A DNA stretch of 41,973 nucleotides from Actinomycetota bacterium (GTDB lineage: Bacteria > Actinomycetota > Actinomycetes > Nanopelagicales > Nanopelagicaceae). The DNA is taken from the NCBI GenBank assembly GCA_016870455.1, contig VGBN01000007.1, forward strand, positions 1 to 41,973. Reading direction: 5' to 3'. The translations under genes and the position numbers were made by a program. Positions 16,911 through 25,436 of this stretch are shown here, piece after piece; position 1 is the stretch's first letter; each line of letters begins with the position of its first letter. Under the pieces are notes generated by a model. The model was not told where the DNA came from and ran no database searches. It was given only the letters and a program-made list of their open reading frames with translations.

Positions 16911-17828
16911 ATGGGAAACTTCAAAGCTGGCTTTGTGGCAATTGTGGGGCGGCCTAATACTGGAAAATCTTCCCTAGTCAATGCATTAGTTGGCTCTAAA
17001 ATTGTTATTACCTCTCACCACCCAAACACCACTCGAAATCCAATTCGGGGAATAATCAATCGCGACAATTATCAAGTAATCGTGGTTGATACACCAGGAA
17101 TGCACAAGCCCAAGACTGCCTTGGGTAATAGATTAAATTCAATGGTTAATGAAAACATCGACTCTACCGATTTAGTTTTGCTTTGCTTGCCCGCCGATGA
17201 GGAGATTGGGGCAGGGGATGAGTATATTGCCAAGCAAATCAAGGGTAATCAGTTGCACTTTCTGGTAGTTACAAAAATAGATACTGTTTCAAAATCTCAA
17301 TTAGCTAAAAAGTTAACTCAGGTTAATAACTTCGCCAATAAGCTAAATCTTGCTAAAGCTGAAATTGTCCCAGTCTCGGCAAAAAATCTTGACCAAACAG
17401 ATTTGCTGCTAGATTTGATCTCTAAGGCATTACCAGAGTCGTCTGCACTTTATCCAACCGATATTAATACTGATCAAGCTCAAGAGTTAATGGTTGCTGA
17501 TCTTATTCGGGAGGCAGCAATTGAGCAGCTGTATGAAGAGTTACCTCATTCAGTTATGGTCACCATCGAAGAAATGGGCGAGCGTTTAGGTGGAAAGATT
17601 TTTGATATTACAGCTGTATTACATGTGGAGCGAGATAGCCAAAAAGGCATCATTATTGGCCCACAAGGAGTTAAGTTAAAGGAGATTGGAAGCCGGGCCA
17701 GGAAATCAATTGAGCAATTTATTGGAATGCAAGTTTTCCTACAGATTCATGTCAAGGTTTCTAAAGAGTGGCAAAAGGATCCGAAATTGCTGGCAAGATT
17801 AGGTTTTACTGAGGTACTTTCCGACTAG
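16911..17828 (+). CDS. era: GTPase Era
   Basis: Ribosome-assembly GTPase that binds the 3' end of 16S rRNA. The G domain has GRPNTGKSSLVN (G1, near residue 14), TTRNPIRG (G2), DTPGMHKPK (G3), TKID (G4) and SAK (G5). A C-terminal KH domain follows, with GIIIGPQGVKLKEIGSRAR. At 305 aa it is complete. It begins 21 nt after dprA and its 3' end overlaps the convergent DMT transporter gene by 23 bp. Confidence 0.95.
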   Translation: MGNFKAGFVAIVGRPNTGKSSLVNALVGSKIVITSHHPNTTRNPIRGIINRDNYQVIVVDTPGMHKPKTALGNRLNSMVNENIDSTDLVLLCLPADEEIGAGDEYIAKQIKGNQLHFLVVTKIDTVSKSQLAKKLTQVNNFANKLNLAKAEIVPVSAKNLDQTDLLLDLISKALPESSALYPTDINTDQAQELMVADLIREAAIEQLYEELPHSVMVTIEEMGERLGGKIFDITAVLHVERDSQKGIIIGPQGVKLKEIGSRARKSIEQFIGMQVFLQIHVKVSKEWQKDPKLLARLGFTEVLSD

Positions 17829-18669
17829 CAAAGTAAGAGCCAATTAATACCAACGGAAGGCCAAGCAAAATTCCTAAGGTAATTGGTTCTGATAACAAAA
17901 TAACACCAAGCATTACAGCAACTGCAGTGTTTAGGTAGGTGATCAAAGAAGCTCTAGGAGGTCCTACCTCTGCCAGTAATTTAAAGAATTGGATAAAAGC
18001 AATAGCTGTGCAAAAGATTCCTAAAGATGCTACTGATGCAATTGCTTGAGTGGATGGAGTATTAGTTGGCCAGCTGCTGATTGCAAAAGGTAAGTAAAAA
18101 AGAGATGTAATTATCATTGCCCAAGAATTTAATGCGATAGCTGGTACATGGGGGATTTTTCGATTGATCATATTAACCGCATATGCGTAACCGATTGCAG
18201 CCAGGATAACCATTCCAATTGATATTAAATCCTGGCGCCCACTTAACGATTCAATGCCCACGACCGCTACAACTCCAATGAATCCGATAATCAGCCCAAA
18301 CAATCTCGATTTATGCCAAACTGTGTGGTCGCCAGTCATTGAGGCAAAAATTGCTGCCCAGATAGGTACCGTTGCCACTAACAATCCAGTTAATCCCGAT
18401 GAAATTTTTTGTTCAGCATGGGTAATTAAATACCAAGGACCAATCAACTCAGCAACTGTATATATCAAAACAATATGCCAATACCTTCTGGGGATTCTTA
18501 TCTTTTTCTGCATCAAGGCAAGTGGCAGCAGCACCATGACTCCGATTAATACTCGGAAGAAAATAATTGTGGCAGGAGAGATCTCCTCCACAGCAACTTT
18601 TATAAATAGGTAAGGTGTACCCCAAAGGAAACCCACCAGGGCAAATCTGCCCCATCCAACTCTGGTCAA
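17806..18669 (-). CDS. DMT/EamA-family transporter
   Basis: A 287 aa membrane protein with about ten hydrophobic segments in two repeats, the architecture of drug/metabolite (EamA) transporters. These usually export amino acids or other small metabolites; the substrate cannot be read from sequence. Typical parts are the start GFLWGTPYLFIKVAV and the second-repeat end of Ala/Leu-rich helices with ITLGILLGLPLVLIGSYFA. The start is TTG, with AGGAAGG 11 nt upstream and no better start. It lies 5 nt after the esterase gene, so the two form one unit; its 3' end overlaps era. Confidence 0.85.
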   Translation of the reverse strand: MTRVGWGRFALVGFLWGTPYLFIKVAVEEISPATIIFFRVLIGVMVLLPLALMQKKIRIPRRYWHIVLIYTVAELIGPWYLITHAEQKISSGLTGLLVATVPIWAAIFASMTGDHTVWHKSRLFGLIIGFIGVVAVVGIESLSGRQDLISIGMVILAAIGYAYAVNMINRKIPHVPAIALNSWAMIITSLFYLPFAISSWPTNTPSTQAIASVASLGIFCTAIAFIQFFKLLAEVGPPRASLITYLNTAVAVMLGVILLSEPITLGILLGLPLVLIGSYFASRKVPQ

Positions 18670-18674
18670 ATTAT

Positions 18675-19610
18675 TTAGTGCCTTCCTAAAATTGCATTAA
18701 TCTCAGTTGCAATATCTAAGTATAGGGACTCGGCATCAGTGGTTATGCCACTTAGATTGAAAAACCCATGTATTTGCCCAGCGTACTCTTTATAAACGGC
18801 AGGAACTAAATCCTGTTGCAATTTATTGTAGTAATTTCTTACATCATCAGCTAGAGGATCAAACTCTGCTGAGATCAAAATTGCAGGAGCAACTCCCTTT
18901 AAGGATTTTGCTGTTATTGGTACTGCATAAGGATCTTTTTTATTAGATTCATTTGACAGATACTGCTGCCAGAACCATTTCATTGCCTTCGTTGTAAGTC
19001 CAAATCCCTCAGCATTTTTTACTGCAGATGGGTACTCCATTTTCACATCATTACAAGGATAAATTAGTAGTTGAAAAGCTAGCGAGATTAAGTTCTCATT
19101 TACCGCCTTAAGCGCCACTGCTGAGGCCAGATTACCCCCTGCACTATCTCCACCCACGCCAACACTTGTGAGGTCAATATCTAGTTGTTTAGCATTATCG
19201 ATTAGCCACTCAAGTGTGGCGTAGCAATCATTGAAGGCGGCCGGATAGGGGTGCTCTGGTGCTTTTTGATACTCAAGGGCCACGATAACAAAGTTGCCTA
19301 AATTTGAAAGTTTTCTAAGGGCTGGTTCATATATATCTAAAAAATTTAATACCCAACCCCCACCATGAAAGAAAAGTAGCACTGGTAGGTTTTGCAGATT
19401 ACTTGGTCGATAAATTCTGATTGGCAATTTTGATGTTGGACCTTGAATGATTTTATGTTCGCAAGAATAGATTTCATCGAGGCTCTGTTGTAAAGCCACA
19501 TGAAGTTTGGTGTTTTCTCTAATCTGCGCCAATGGTGCTTGCCAGACCTGTGGCAAGCCAAGTGCTGCTCGATCCTGTAAATAGGCTGATATCTCGGGTT
19601 TTAATCCCAT
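18675..19610 (-). CDS. Alpha/beta hydrolase, HSL-type esterase
   Basis: Esterase/lipase of the hormone-sensitive lipase group, 311 aa. The oxyanion-hole motif HGGGW is near residue 80, the nucleophile elbow GGDSAGGN near 154, the catalytic Asp in EFDPLADD and the His in GQIHGF. The substrate is probably a short-chain ester. The ATG has TACTCT 6 nt upstream and no Shine-Dalgarno, so it appears leaderless. It is divergent from pfkA, with 73 bp between them, and is followed by the DMT transporter. Confidence 0.88.
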   Translation of the reverse strand: MGLKPEISAYLQDRAALGLPQVWQAPLAQIRENTKLHVALQQSLDEIYSCEHKIIQGPTSKLPIRIYRPSNLQNLPVLLFFHGGGWVLNFLDIYEPALRKLSNLGNFVIVALEYQKAPEHPYPAAFNDCYATLEWLIDNAKQLDIDLTSVGVGGDSAGGNLASAVALKAVNENLISLAFQLLIYPCNDVKMEYPSAVKNAEGFGLTTKAMKWFWQQYLSNESNKKDPYAVPITAKSLKGVAPAILISAEFDPLADDVRNYYNKLQQDLVPAVYKEYAGQIHGFFNLSGITTDAESLYLDIATEINAILGRH

Positions 19611-19616
19611 TGCGGC

Positions 19617-19622
19617 AGAGTA
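19617..19622 (-). promoter_or_regulatory. Putative -10 box, leaderless esterase
   Basis: On the minus strand TACTCT precedes the esterase ATG by 6 nt. It shares the 73-bp intergenic region with the divergent pfkA promoter. Confidence 0.5.
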
Positions 19623-19683
19623 GACTTAGCCGTCAACGTAGACCAATTATTCTCATAATTTCAAGGCTGGAGTTTTACAAAGT

Positions 19684-20709
19684 ATGCGTATTGGTGTCTT
19701 AACAGGTGGCGGAGATTGCCCAGGGCTTAATGCAGTTATTCGCGCAGTGGTCCGCAAAGGCGTAAAAGAGTATGGCTATGAGTTTATTGGCTTCAAAGAT
19801 GGTTGGCGCGGTCCGCTCGAGGGTTTAACCATGAAGTTGGATATAGCGGCTACGAGAGGAATTTTGCCAAGGGGTGGAACCATCTTGGGTTCATCTAGGA
19901 CAAATCCATTTAAGATTGAAAACGGTGTTGAAAGAATTAAAGAAAATCTATCCAAGATGAAAGTTGATGCATTAATTGCAATTGGCGGTGAGGATACCTT
20001 AGGCGTTGCAACCAAATTAGATTCTCTTGGTGTAAAGGTAATTGGTGTGCCAAAAACTATCGATAATGATTTAAACAATACAGATTACACATTCGGTTTC
20101 GATACAGCTGTAAATATCGCTGTTGAAGCCATAGATCGATTACACACTACCGCCGAGTCACACCATCGGGCATTAATTGTGGAGGTAATGGGACGACATG
20201 CTGGTTGGATTGCACTTCACTCAGGACTTGCTGGCGGAGCTTCATGTATTTTGATTCCAGAGGTGAAGTTTTCCTTAGATCAAGTTTGCAGGTGGGTGGA
20301 GTCAAGATTTGAGCAAAGTTATGCACCAATAATTGTGATAGCAGAGGGTGCGATTCCAAAAGATGGTGATCTAGTTACTAAGGATAAATCTCTTGATGCA
20401 TTTGGTCATGTAAAACTTTCTGGAATAGGTGAGTGGCTTGCAAAGCAGATTGAGGAAAGAACTGGGAACGAGGCCCGTACATCTGTGCTTGGCCATATTC
20501 AACGAGGTGGCTCTCCAACCGCCTTTGATCGAGTTTTGGCAACTAGATTTGGTTTACATGCCATAACCGCCGTACACGAGGGAGCCTGGGGCAAGATGGT
20601 TGCCTTACACGGCACCAAGATTGAAAGAGTGCCACTTGCATCAGCAACTGAGAAGTTAAAGACGGTTGATCCTGAGCTGTACAAAGAGGCGGAGATTTTC
20701 TTCGGTTAA
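19684..20709 (+). CDS. pfkA: 6-phosphofructokinase, probably pyrophosphate-dependent
   Basis: Phosphorylates fructose 6-phosphate at C1. The N terminus has GVLTGGGDCPGLNAVIRA. The phosphoryl-donor site reads GGEDTLG with Asp at exactly residue 104, and VPKTIDNDL places Lys at exactly residue 124. In the family Asp104/Lys124 mark pyrophosphate use, while ATP enzymes have Gly at these sites. A pyrophosphate enzyme would make this glycolytic step reversible. The MGRHAGW and HIQRGGSPTAFDR motifs complete the fold; 341 aa is normal. A GGAG lies about 12 nt before the ATG, so this gene is leadered, unlike its neighbours. Confidence 0.92.
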   Translation: MRIGVLTGGGDCPGLNAVIRAVVRKGVKEYGYEFIGFKDGWRGPLEGLTMKLDIAATRGILPRGGTILGSSRTNPFKIENGVERIKENLSKMKVDALIAIGGEDTLGVATKLDSLGVKVIGVPKTIDNDLNNTDYTFGFDTAVNIAVEAIDRLHTTAESHHRALIVEVMGRHAGWIALHSGLAGGASCILIPEVKFSLDQVCRWVESRFEQSYAPIIVIAEGAIPKDGDLVTKDKSLDAFGHVKLSGIGEWLAKQIEERTGNEARTSVLGHIQRGGSPTAFDRVLATRFGLHAITAVHEGAWGKMVALHGTKIERVPLASATEKLKTVDPELYKEAEIFFG

Positions 20710-20752
20710 TTGATTAGGGCTAAATTAGCCACATCGATTAAACAAGATTGCC

Positions 20753-20758
20753 TACCAT
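20753..20758 (+). promoter_or_regulatory. Putative -10 box, leaderless DAHP synthase
   Basis: TACCAT ends 6 nt before the ATG at 20765 and no Shine-Dalgarno is visible. Confidence 0.5.
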
Positions 20759-20764
20759 TATCCA

Positions 20765-22102
20765 ATGAACGCCAACTCGATTTTTACGCCAGGGCTAGTG
20801 GCCGCCCAACAACCCACCTGGCCCAATGCAGATGAATTAAAAGCAGCGGTGAGGGAGTTAGAGAGTTTCCCGCCATTGGTCTTTGCTGGCGAGTGTGACA
20901 ATTTAAAGAAGCGAATTGGCCAGGCAGCACTTGGTAACGCTTTTTGGTTACAAGGTGGTGATTGTGCAGAGACATTTGCAGCCGCAACGGCAGATTCAAT
21001 TAGAAATCGAATTAAAACCATTCTTCAAATGGCAGCAGTTTTGCAATATTTTTCATCCCTGCCAGTATTAAAAGTGGGCAGAATGGCTGGGCAGTTTGCA
21101 AAACCTAGAAGTAACGAGACTGAGACCCGGGAAGGAGTAACGCTGCCAGCTTATCGGGGAGATGCAGTAAATGATTTAGAATTCACAAAACAAGCTAGAA
21201 CACCAGATCCAAAAAGATTAGTTCGGGTTTATAACACCTCATCAGCTACTTTGAATTTAGTTAGAGCATTTACCCAAGGTGGTTTTGCCGATTTACGTCA
21301 GGTACATAGTTGGAATAAGGGCTTTACAGCTGATGCCAGATTTAGCGCTCGCTATGAGGAAATGGCAAATGAGATTGGTCGAGCAATTCAATTTATGCAA
21401 TCCGCCGGTGTTGACCCAGAGTCTTTCAAATCAGTTGACTTTTACTCGAGCCATGAAGCCTTGATTCTGGAGTATGAAAAAGCATTAACAAGAATAGATT
21501 CAAGAACTAACAATCCATATGATGTTTCAGCCCATTTTGTTTGGATAGGTGAGCGCACTCGTCAGTTAGATGGTGCACATATGGACTTTGCAGAAAAAAT
21601 TCATAACCCAATCGGTGTAAAACTAGGTCCAAAATCAAAACCTGAAGAGGTTCTTGCAATTGTTAAAAAATTAAACCCAACTAATGAGCCAGGTAGATTA
21701 ACTTTTATTACCCGCATGGGTGCAGGTTTAGTCAGAGAGAAACTGCCACCACTGATTGAAGCTGTTACTAAATCCGAGGCAGTCATTTTATGGGTCTGTG
21801 ACCCGATGCATGGAAATACTCATGAAGCGCCAAGTGGGTACAAGACAAGAAGATTTGAAGATGTTATTGATGAAGTTAAAGGCTTTTTTGAAGTACATAA
21901 GAAAATGGGAACACATCCTGGTGGTATTCATATAGAGCTTACCGGCGATGATGTCACAGAGTGTGTGGGCGGTGGTGAGGCAATAGGCTATGAAGATCTT
22001 TCTTCACGGTATGAAACCGCTTGCGACCCACGGTTAAATCACACTCAATCATTAGAATTGGCCTTTTTGGTCGCAGAAATGCTGCGGGACCGGAAAAAAT
22101 AG
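20765..22102 (+). CDS. aroG: Class II 3-deoxy-7-phosphoheptulonate synthase
   Basis: First step of the shikimate pathway: phosphoenolpyruvate plus erythrose 4-phosphate gives DAHP. It is clearly the plant/mycobacterial class II type: AAQQPTWPNADELK at the N terminus, WLQGGDCAETFAA with the metal-binding Cys, KVGRMAGQFAKPRS, WIGERTRQLDGAH, CDPMHGNTHEA and GGIHIELTGDDVTEC. At 445 aa it is near family length. Its place upstream of a PASTA kinase, isoprenyl synthase and metF mirrors the mycobacterial aroG-pknL-idsA region. Confidence 0.95.
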   Translation: MNANSIFTPGLVAAQQPTWPNADELKAAVRELESFPPLVFAGECDNLKKRIGQAALGNAFWLQGGDCAETFAAATADSIRNRIKTILQMAAVLQYFSSLPVLKVGRMAGQFAKPRSNETETREGVTLPAYRGDAVNDLEFTKQARTPDPKRLVRVYNTSSATLNLVRAFTQGGFADLRQVHSWNKGFTADARFSARYEEMANEIGRAIQFMQSAGVDPESFKSVDFYSSHEALILEYEKALTRIDSRTNNPYDVSAHFVWIGERTRQLDGAHMDFAEKIHNPIGVKLGPKSKPEEVLAIVKKLNPTNEPGRLTFITRMGAGLVREKLPPLIEAVTKSEAVILWVCDPMHGNTHEAPSGYKTRRFEDVIDEVKGFFEVHKKMGTHPGGIHIELTGDDVTECVGGGEAIGYEDLSSRYETACDPRLNHTQSLELAFLVAEMLRDRKK

Positions 22103-22128
22103 CTGTTTATTTTGTGCGGTTAATTAGT

Positions 22129-22134
22129 TAAAGT
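22129..22134 (+). promoter_or_regulatory. Putative -10 box, leaderless ogt
   Basis: TAAAGT is 6 nt before the GTG of the methyltransferase gene; no Shine-Dalgarno is present. Confidence 0.45.
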
Positions 22135-22140
22135 CAGCAG

Positions 22141-22632
22141 GTGCTCCAAACTACCTCATTTGCAACCCCAGTTGGTGAGTTAAATTTAGTTGCAAAGGAA
22201 GATATCGTGTTGGCTGCGGGCTTTAACTCAATCAAATCTTTAATTGATCGAATCTCAGCTGAGGATATTGAAAAAGAGATTAAGCACGTTAGCAAAATTC
22301 CAGTAATTTCAGATTTAATCAATGATTATTTTGCCGGAGATTTAAATGCAATTAACGCTATTAAGGTCCGCCAAGCCGGAGCAAAATTCTCGCAAGAGGT
22401 GTGGAAAGTGATGCGGAAAATCCCGGCCGGTAAGGTGCTTTCATATGCCCAACTTGCTAAACGGGCGGGTTCAGCCGATGCGATCAGAGCAGCAGGGACA
22501 GCTTGTGGAAACAACCTAATCGCTCCCATTGTTCCTTGCCATCGCATTATTAAAAGTAGTGGTGCTATTGGGAATTACGAATATGGCGTAAAAGTTAAAG
22601 AATGGTTACTAAGCCACGAAGGCGCGCTTTAA
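22141..22632 (+). CDS. ogt: Methylated-DNA-[protein]-cysteine S-methyltransferase
   Basis: Suicide repair protein that takes the methyl group from O6-methylguanine onto a cysteine. The active site PCHRI has Cys133. The helix-turn-helix part (KVLSYAQLAKRAG, then RAAGTACGNN) precedes it and the C-terminal YEYGVKVKEWLL follows. It has 163 aa and no AdaA-type extension, so it is the Ogt form. The GTG start agrees with the -10 box. The last 24 bp overlap the convergent threonine aldolase gene. Confidence 0.93.
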   Translation: MLQTTSFATPVGELNLVAKEDIVLAAGFNSIKSLIDRISAEDIEKEIKHVSKIPVISDLINDYFAGDLNAINAIKVRQAGAKFSQEVWKVMRKIPAGKVLSYAQLAKRAGSADAIRAAGTACGNNLIAPIVPCHRIIKSSGAIGNYEYGVKVKEWLLSHEGAL

Positions 22633-23664
22633 TAATTCTGGAAGCACTTGTTTAACCAAATTTATATCTGAATCATCTAAATCAAAATGAGTAACTAATC
22701 GCAAGTATTTAGAACCTAAGGGTCCAGTAAGGATTCCATGTTCTTTAAGTTGAGCAGATAACTCTGCAGCTGTAACTCTTAATGAGGATAGATCCAAACC
22801 TACAATGTTTGTCTCAACACTCTTGGGATCAATTACTGATGGTGCAGCTACCGCTGCCGCCTCGGCTATTTGTTTGGCCCGTTGATGATCTTTTATTAGC
22901 AAATCAATGTTGTGATCAAGTGCATAATGTCCAGCAGCTGCAATTACCCCTACCTGACGCATCCCAGCGCCATATCGTTTACGCCACTGCCGAGCTGTGT
23001 TTATTCGATCTGCGGTAGAAATCATCAAAGATCCAATCGGAGCGCCTAACCCCTTTGAAAGGCACACACTTAAAGTGTCAAAGTTTTGCCCGTACTCTTT
23101 TAGCGGCACTCCAGTGGCCACATGGGCATTCCAAATTCTTGCGCCATCCAAATGTGTATTAATTCCAAGTGCCTGACATTCGTGGCGAAGTTTTGAAATC
23201 TCAGAAATTGATTGCACAGTACCGCCACCAAAGTTATGGGTATTTTCAATAGCGATCGCTTTAGTTGAAACTAAGTAAGGACCTGAATCGGGCCTGGCGA
23301 TGTTAAGTGGATCATTTGCCCTTAACTCACCACGAGGTGAAAGCCAAGTTCTTGTTGTAATTCCGCTAAATGCAGCGCCAGCTCCAAGTTCAGCTCGAAC
23401 TATGTGTGAATTAGTCTCAGTGATCAACTCTTCGCCGGGTGAAACCAACATTCTTATGGCTAATTGATTTGCTAATGAACCAGTTGGGCAAAATAAGGCT
23501 GCTTGATGGCCAAATAATTCAGCAACTCGCTCTTCAAGTGAGTTAACAGTAGGATCTTCCCCATAGACATCATCACCAACTACGGCTTCATGCATAGCCT
23601 GACGCATACCTTCTGAGGGTTTGGTAAGCGTATCCGATCTTAAATCTACAATCTTGTTCGGCAT
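22609..23664 (-). CDS. ltaE: Low-specificity L-threonine aldolase
   Basis: PLP enzyme of fold type I that splits threonine or allo-threonine into glycine and acetaldehyde. It begins with DLRSDTLTKPSEGMRQAM and has GDDVYGEDPTVNSLE; the PLP lysine is in LSKGLGAPIGS (near residue 203), and HLDGARIWNA provides the cofactor Asp. Length is 351 aa. It is the last gene of the three-gene minus-strand unit with endonuclease IV and a DMT transporter, starting 1 nt after the transporter stop. The shared unit hints that the exporter handles an amino acid, but this is only inference. Confidence 0.93.
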   Translation of the reverse strand: MPNKIVDLRSDTLTKPSEGMRQAMHEAVVGDDVYGEDPTVNSLEERVAELFGHQAALFCPTGSLANQLAIRMLVSPGEELITETNSHIVRAELGAGAAFSGITTRTWLSPRGELRANDPLNIARPDSGPYLVSTKAIAIENTHNFGGGTVQSISEISKLRHECQALGINTHLDGARIWNAHVATGVPLKEYGQNFDTLSVCLSKGLGAPIGSLMISTADRINTARQWRKRYGAGMRQVGVIAAAGHYALDHNIDLLIKDHQRAKQIAEAAAVAAPSVIDPKSVETNIVGLDLSSLRVTAAELSAQLKEHGILTGPLGSKYLRLVTHFDLDDSDINLVKQVLPELLKRAFVA

Positions 23665-23665
23665 T

Positions 23666-24535
23666 TTACTTTGCCTCCGATTTTGTATCTCTTGAATCTG
23701 ACCAAATTACTAGGGCCATAGCAATCATTACTAGGGAACCACCAGAAATTATTCTAAAAGTTACTGGGTCATTATCAAAGTAAAGTCCGAAAAATAAGGC
23801 AAATGGAACCTCCATGGCGAGCAACACCCCAGCGGCCGTAGCGCTCATTACTGACTGGGCTTTCGTTTGAATCAGAAAACCAATAAAAGTGGCAAAGAAG
23901 GCGGTGAATAGCACTGCCGACCATACTCCACCATCGGGTGGAAGTTGATAACCCTCTATCAGAGAGAGAGTTAAAAATATGACTGATGAAACCAATATCT
24001 GAATCAAAGTTAAGGCATAGGTATTCTTGCCGTCGCTCCATTCACCAAGTGCCACAATTTGGCCAGCAAATAAAATTGCAGAAATCAAGACTAGTGCCTC
24101 GCCAAATCCGATCGAGATTCCAGTAAATGAGATGAGGTATAACCCGATCGTCGCAACAAAGACTGCACTCCATTGCATCTTTACGATTTCGCGCTTGAGC
24201 AACAGCCAGGCAATTAGTGGCGTAAAGACTAGGTAAAGTCCAGTAATAAAACCAGTGTTTGAAACGGTGGTCTTGGTTAAGCCAAATGTCTGGAAAATAA
24301 AGCCACTACCTAAGAGCACTCCGGCCAGTACGGCTCGTTTAATAAAAACCTTGCTCAAACCTTGCAGGCAGCGCGGTTTATACAAAAACATGAAAAGTGC
24401 GGCTAGTATGAATCGAGATGCTAAGAAGGAGTAAACATCCTGTCGTTCCAAGGAGTCCTTCATAACCAAGAAGGCGCCACCCCAGACAGCGGTAGTTGCT
24501 AATAGACCGATGTACAGAAGTGCTTTGATTTTCAA
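23666..24535 (-). CDS. DMT/EamA-family transporter
   Basis: A 289 aa, roughly ten-helix membrane protein of the drug/metabolite transporter superfamily. TAVWGGAFLVMKDSL in the first helix is typical of EamA proteins, as is the SVMSATAAGVLLAMEVPFA region in the second repeat. The substrate is unknown. The ATG directly follows the endonuclease IV stop with no gap, and ltaE starts 1 nt after this gene, so all three are one operon. It differs clearly in sequence from the other DMT gene in the window. Confidence 0.86.
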   Translation of the reverse strand: MKIKALLYIGLLATTAVWGGAFLVMKDSLERQDVYSFLASRFILAALFMFLYKPRCLQGLSKVFIKRAVLAGVLLGSGFIFQTFGLTKTTVSNTGFITGLYLVFTPLIAWLLLKREIVKMQWSAVFVATIGLYLISFTGISIGFGEALVLISAILFAGQIVALGEWSDGKNTYALTLIQILVSSVIFLTLSLIEGYQLPPDGGVWSAVLFTAFFATFIGFLIQTKAQSVMSATAAGVLLAMEVPFALFFGLYFDNDPVTFRIISGGSLVMIAMALVIWSDSRDTKSEAK

Positions 24536-25402
24536 TTACTTATCCCGCATTTTCTTAAGTAAGGCTACTTCACTGCCATGCTCTGGCTCAGCTCCCGGTG
24601 TCTCTAAAATTAACGGTGCATTCCTAACAGCTGGATGGGCTAAAAGCTCAATAAACGGCTTACTTCCTATTTCACCTTTACCAATATTTTGGTGGCGATC
24701 CTTTAGATTGCCGCAAACATCCATCGAGTCATTTGCGTGAATCAACTGAATTCTCTCGATTCCAGCAATCTCAACAAGTAAATCCATAGTCTCTTTCATT
24801 CCGCCAGGTTTTTTAATGTCATGCCCGGCAGCAAATACATGACAGGTGTCAAGACATACTCCTACCTTTGGGTGCCATTCGAGTGCCTCAAAATACTTAG
24901 TTAAATCATCCAATTTTTTAACTAGAGACTGTCCTTGACCAGCTGTTGGCTCCAGTAATAACCAAGGGTCTTCATCATCAAGTTTGTTCAAAATTGGCAT
25001 AACACCTTCATGTATTTGCTTCCAAGCTTGTGCCACATTTGATTCATCAACTGCTGAACCAGTATGTACTACAACACCTTGTGCACCGATTTCTTTTGCT
25101 CGTTTTAGGGAGTAGGCAGTTGCTGCTAAAGAGTTCTCATAGGTAGATCGAGTAGGTGATCCTAGATTTATCAGAAATGAAGCATGTACATAGGCTTCGA
25201 TATTGTGCTCGGCAGTTTTGGCTTTGAATGCATCATCCATAGCTGGATTAGGGGCTGAGGTGGCCCAGGTTCTTGGACTTGATGCAAATACCTGAATCGC
25301 CTCCGCCTTGATTGTTAAAGCGTATTCAATCGATCTAGTTGCCATTCCACCTGAGGTTGGAACATGAGCCCCAATTTTTGGTAGCGACTTAACCTTGGCC
25401 AT
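24536..25402 (-). CDS. nfo: Deoxyribonuclease IV (endonuclease IV)
   Basis: AP endonuclease of base-excision repair with an AP2Ec TIM barrel that binds metals. It starts KIGAHVPTSGGM; QVFASSPRTWA, HASFLINLGSP, LLEPTAGQG, GVCLDTCHVFAAGHD, HANDSMDVCGNLKDRHQNIGKGEIG and LILETPG are all family landmarks, with the His, Glu and Asp metal ligands in place. Length (288 aa) is normal. The ATG has TAGGCT 6 nt upstream and no Shine-Dalgarno. It leads the nfo-DMT-ltaE operon. mutM and ogt in the same window give a small repair set. Confidence 0.95.
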   Translation of the reverse strand: MAKVKSLPKIGAHVPTSGGMATRSIEYALTIKAEAIQVFASSPRTWATSAPNPAMDDAFKAKTAEHNIEAYVHASFLINLGSPTRSTYENSLAATAYSLKRAKEIGAQGVVVHTGSAVDESNVAQAWKQIHEGVMPILNKLDDEDPWLLLEPTAGQGQSLVKKLDDLTKYFEALEWHPKVGVCLDTCHVFAAGHDIKKPGGMKETMDLLVEIAGIERIQLIHANDSMDVCGNLKDRHQNIGKGEIGSKPFIELLAHPAVRNAPLILETPGAEPEHGSEVALLKKMRDK

Positions 25403-25408
25403 CAGTGG

Positions 25409-25414
25409 AGCCTA
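25409..25414 (-). promoter_or_regulatory. Putative -10 box, leaderless nfo operon
   Basis: On the minus strand TAGGCT lies 6 nt before the nfo ATG. It lies in the 34-bp gap after the pknL stop. Confidence 0.5.
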
Positions 25415-25436
25415 CCTGAGAGATCGCTCTAACAAA

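Noticed and set aside
18254-18613. Plus-strand open frame of 119 codons in the DMT transporter
   Set aside because: Lies fully inside the transporter on the other strand; Ile/Thr/Asn-rich shadow with no motif.
20718-20730. Inverted repeat GGCTAAATTAGCC between pfkA and aroG
   Set aside because: Only a 5-bp stem with a 3-nt loop and no T-tract, so not supportable as a terminator; an operator role is unsupported.
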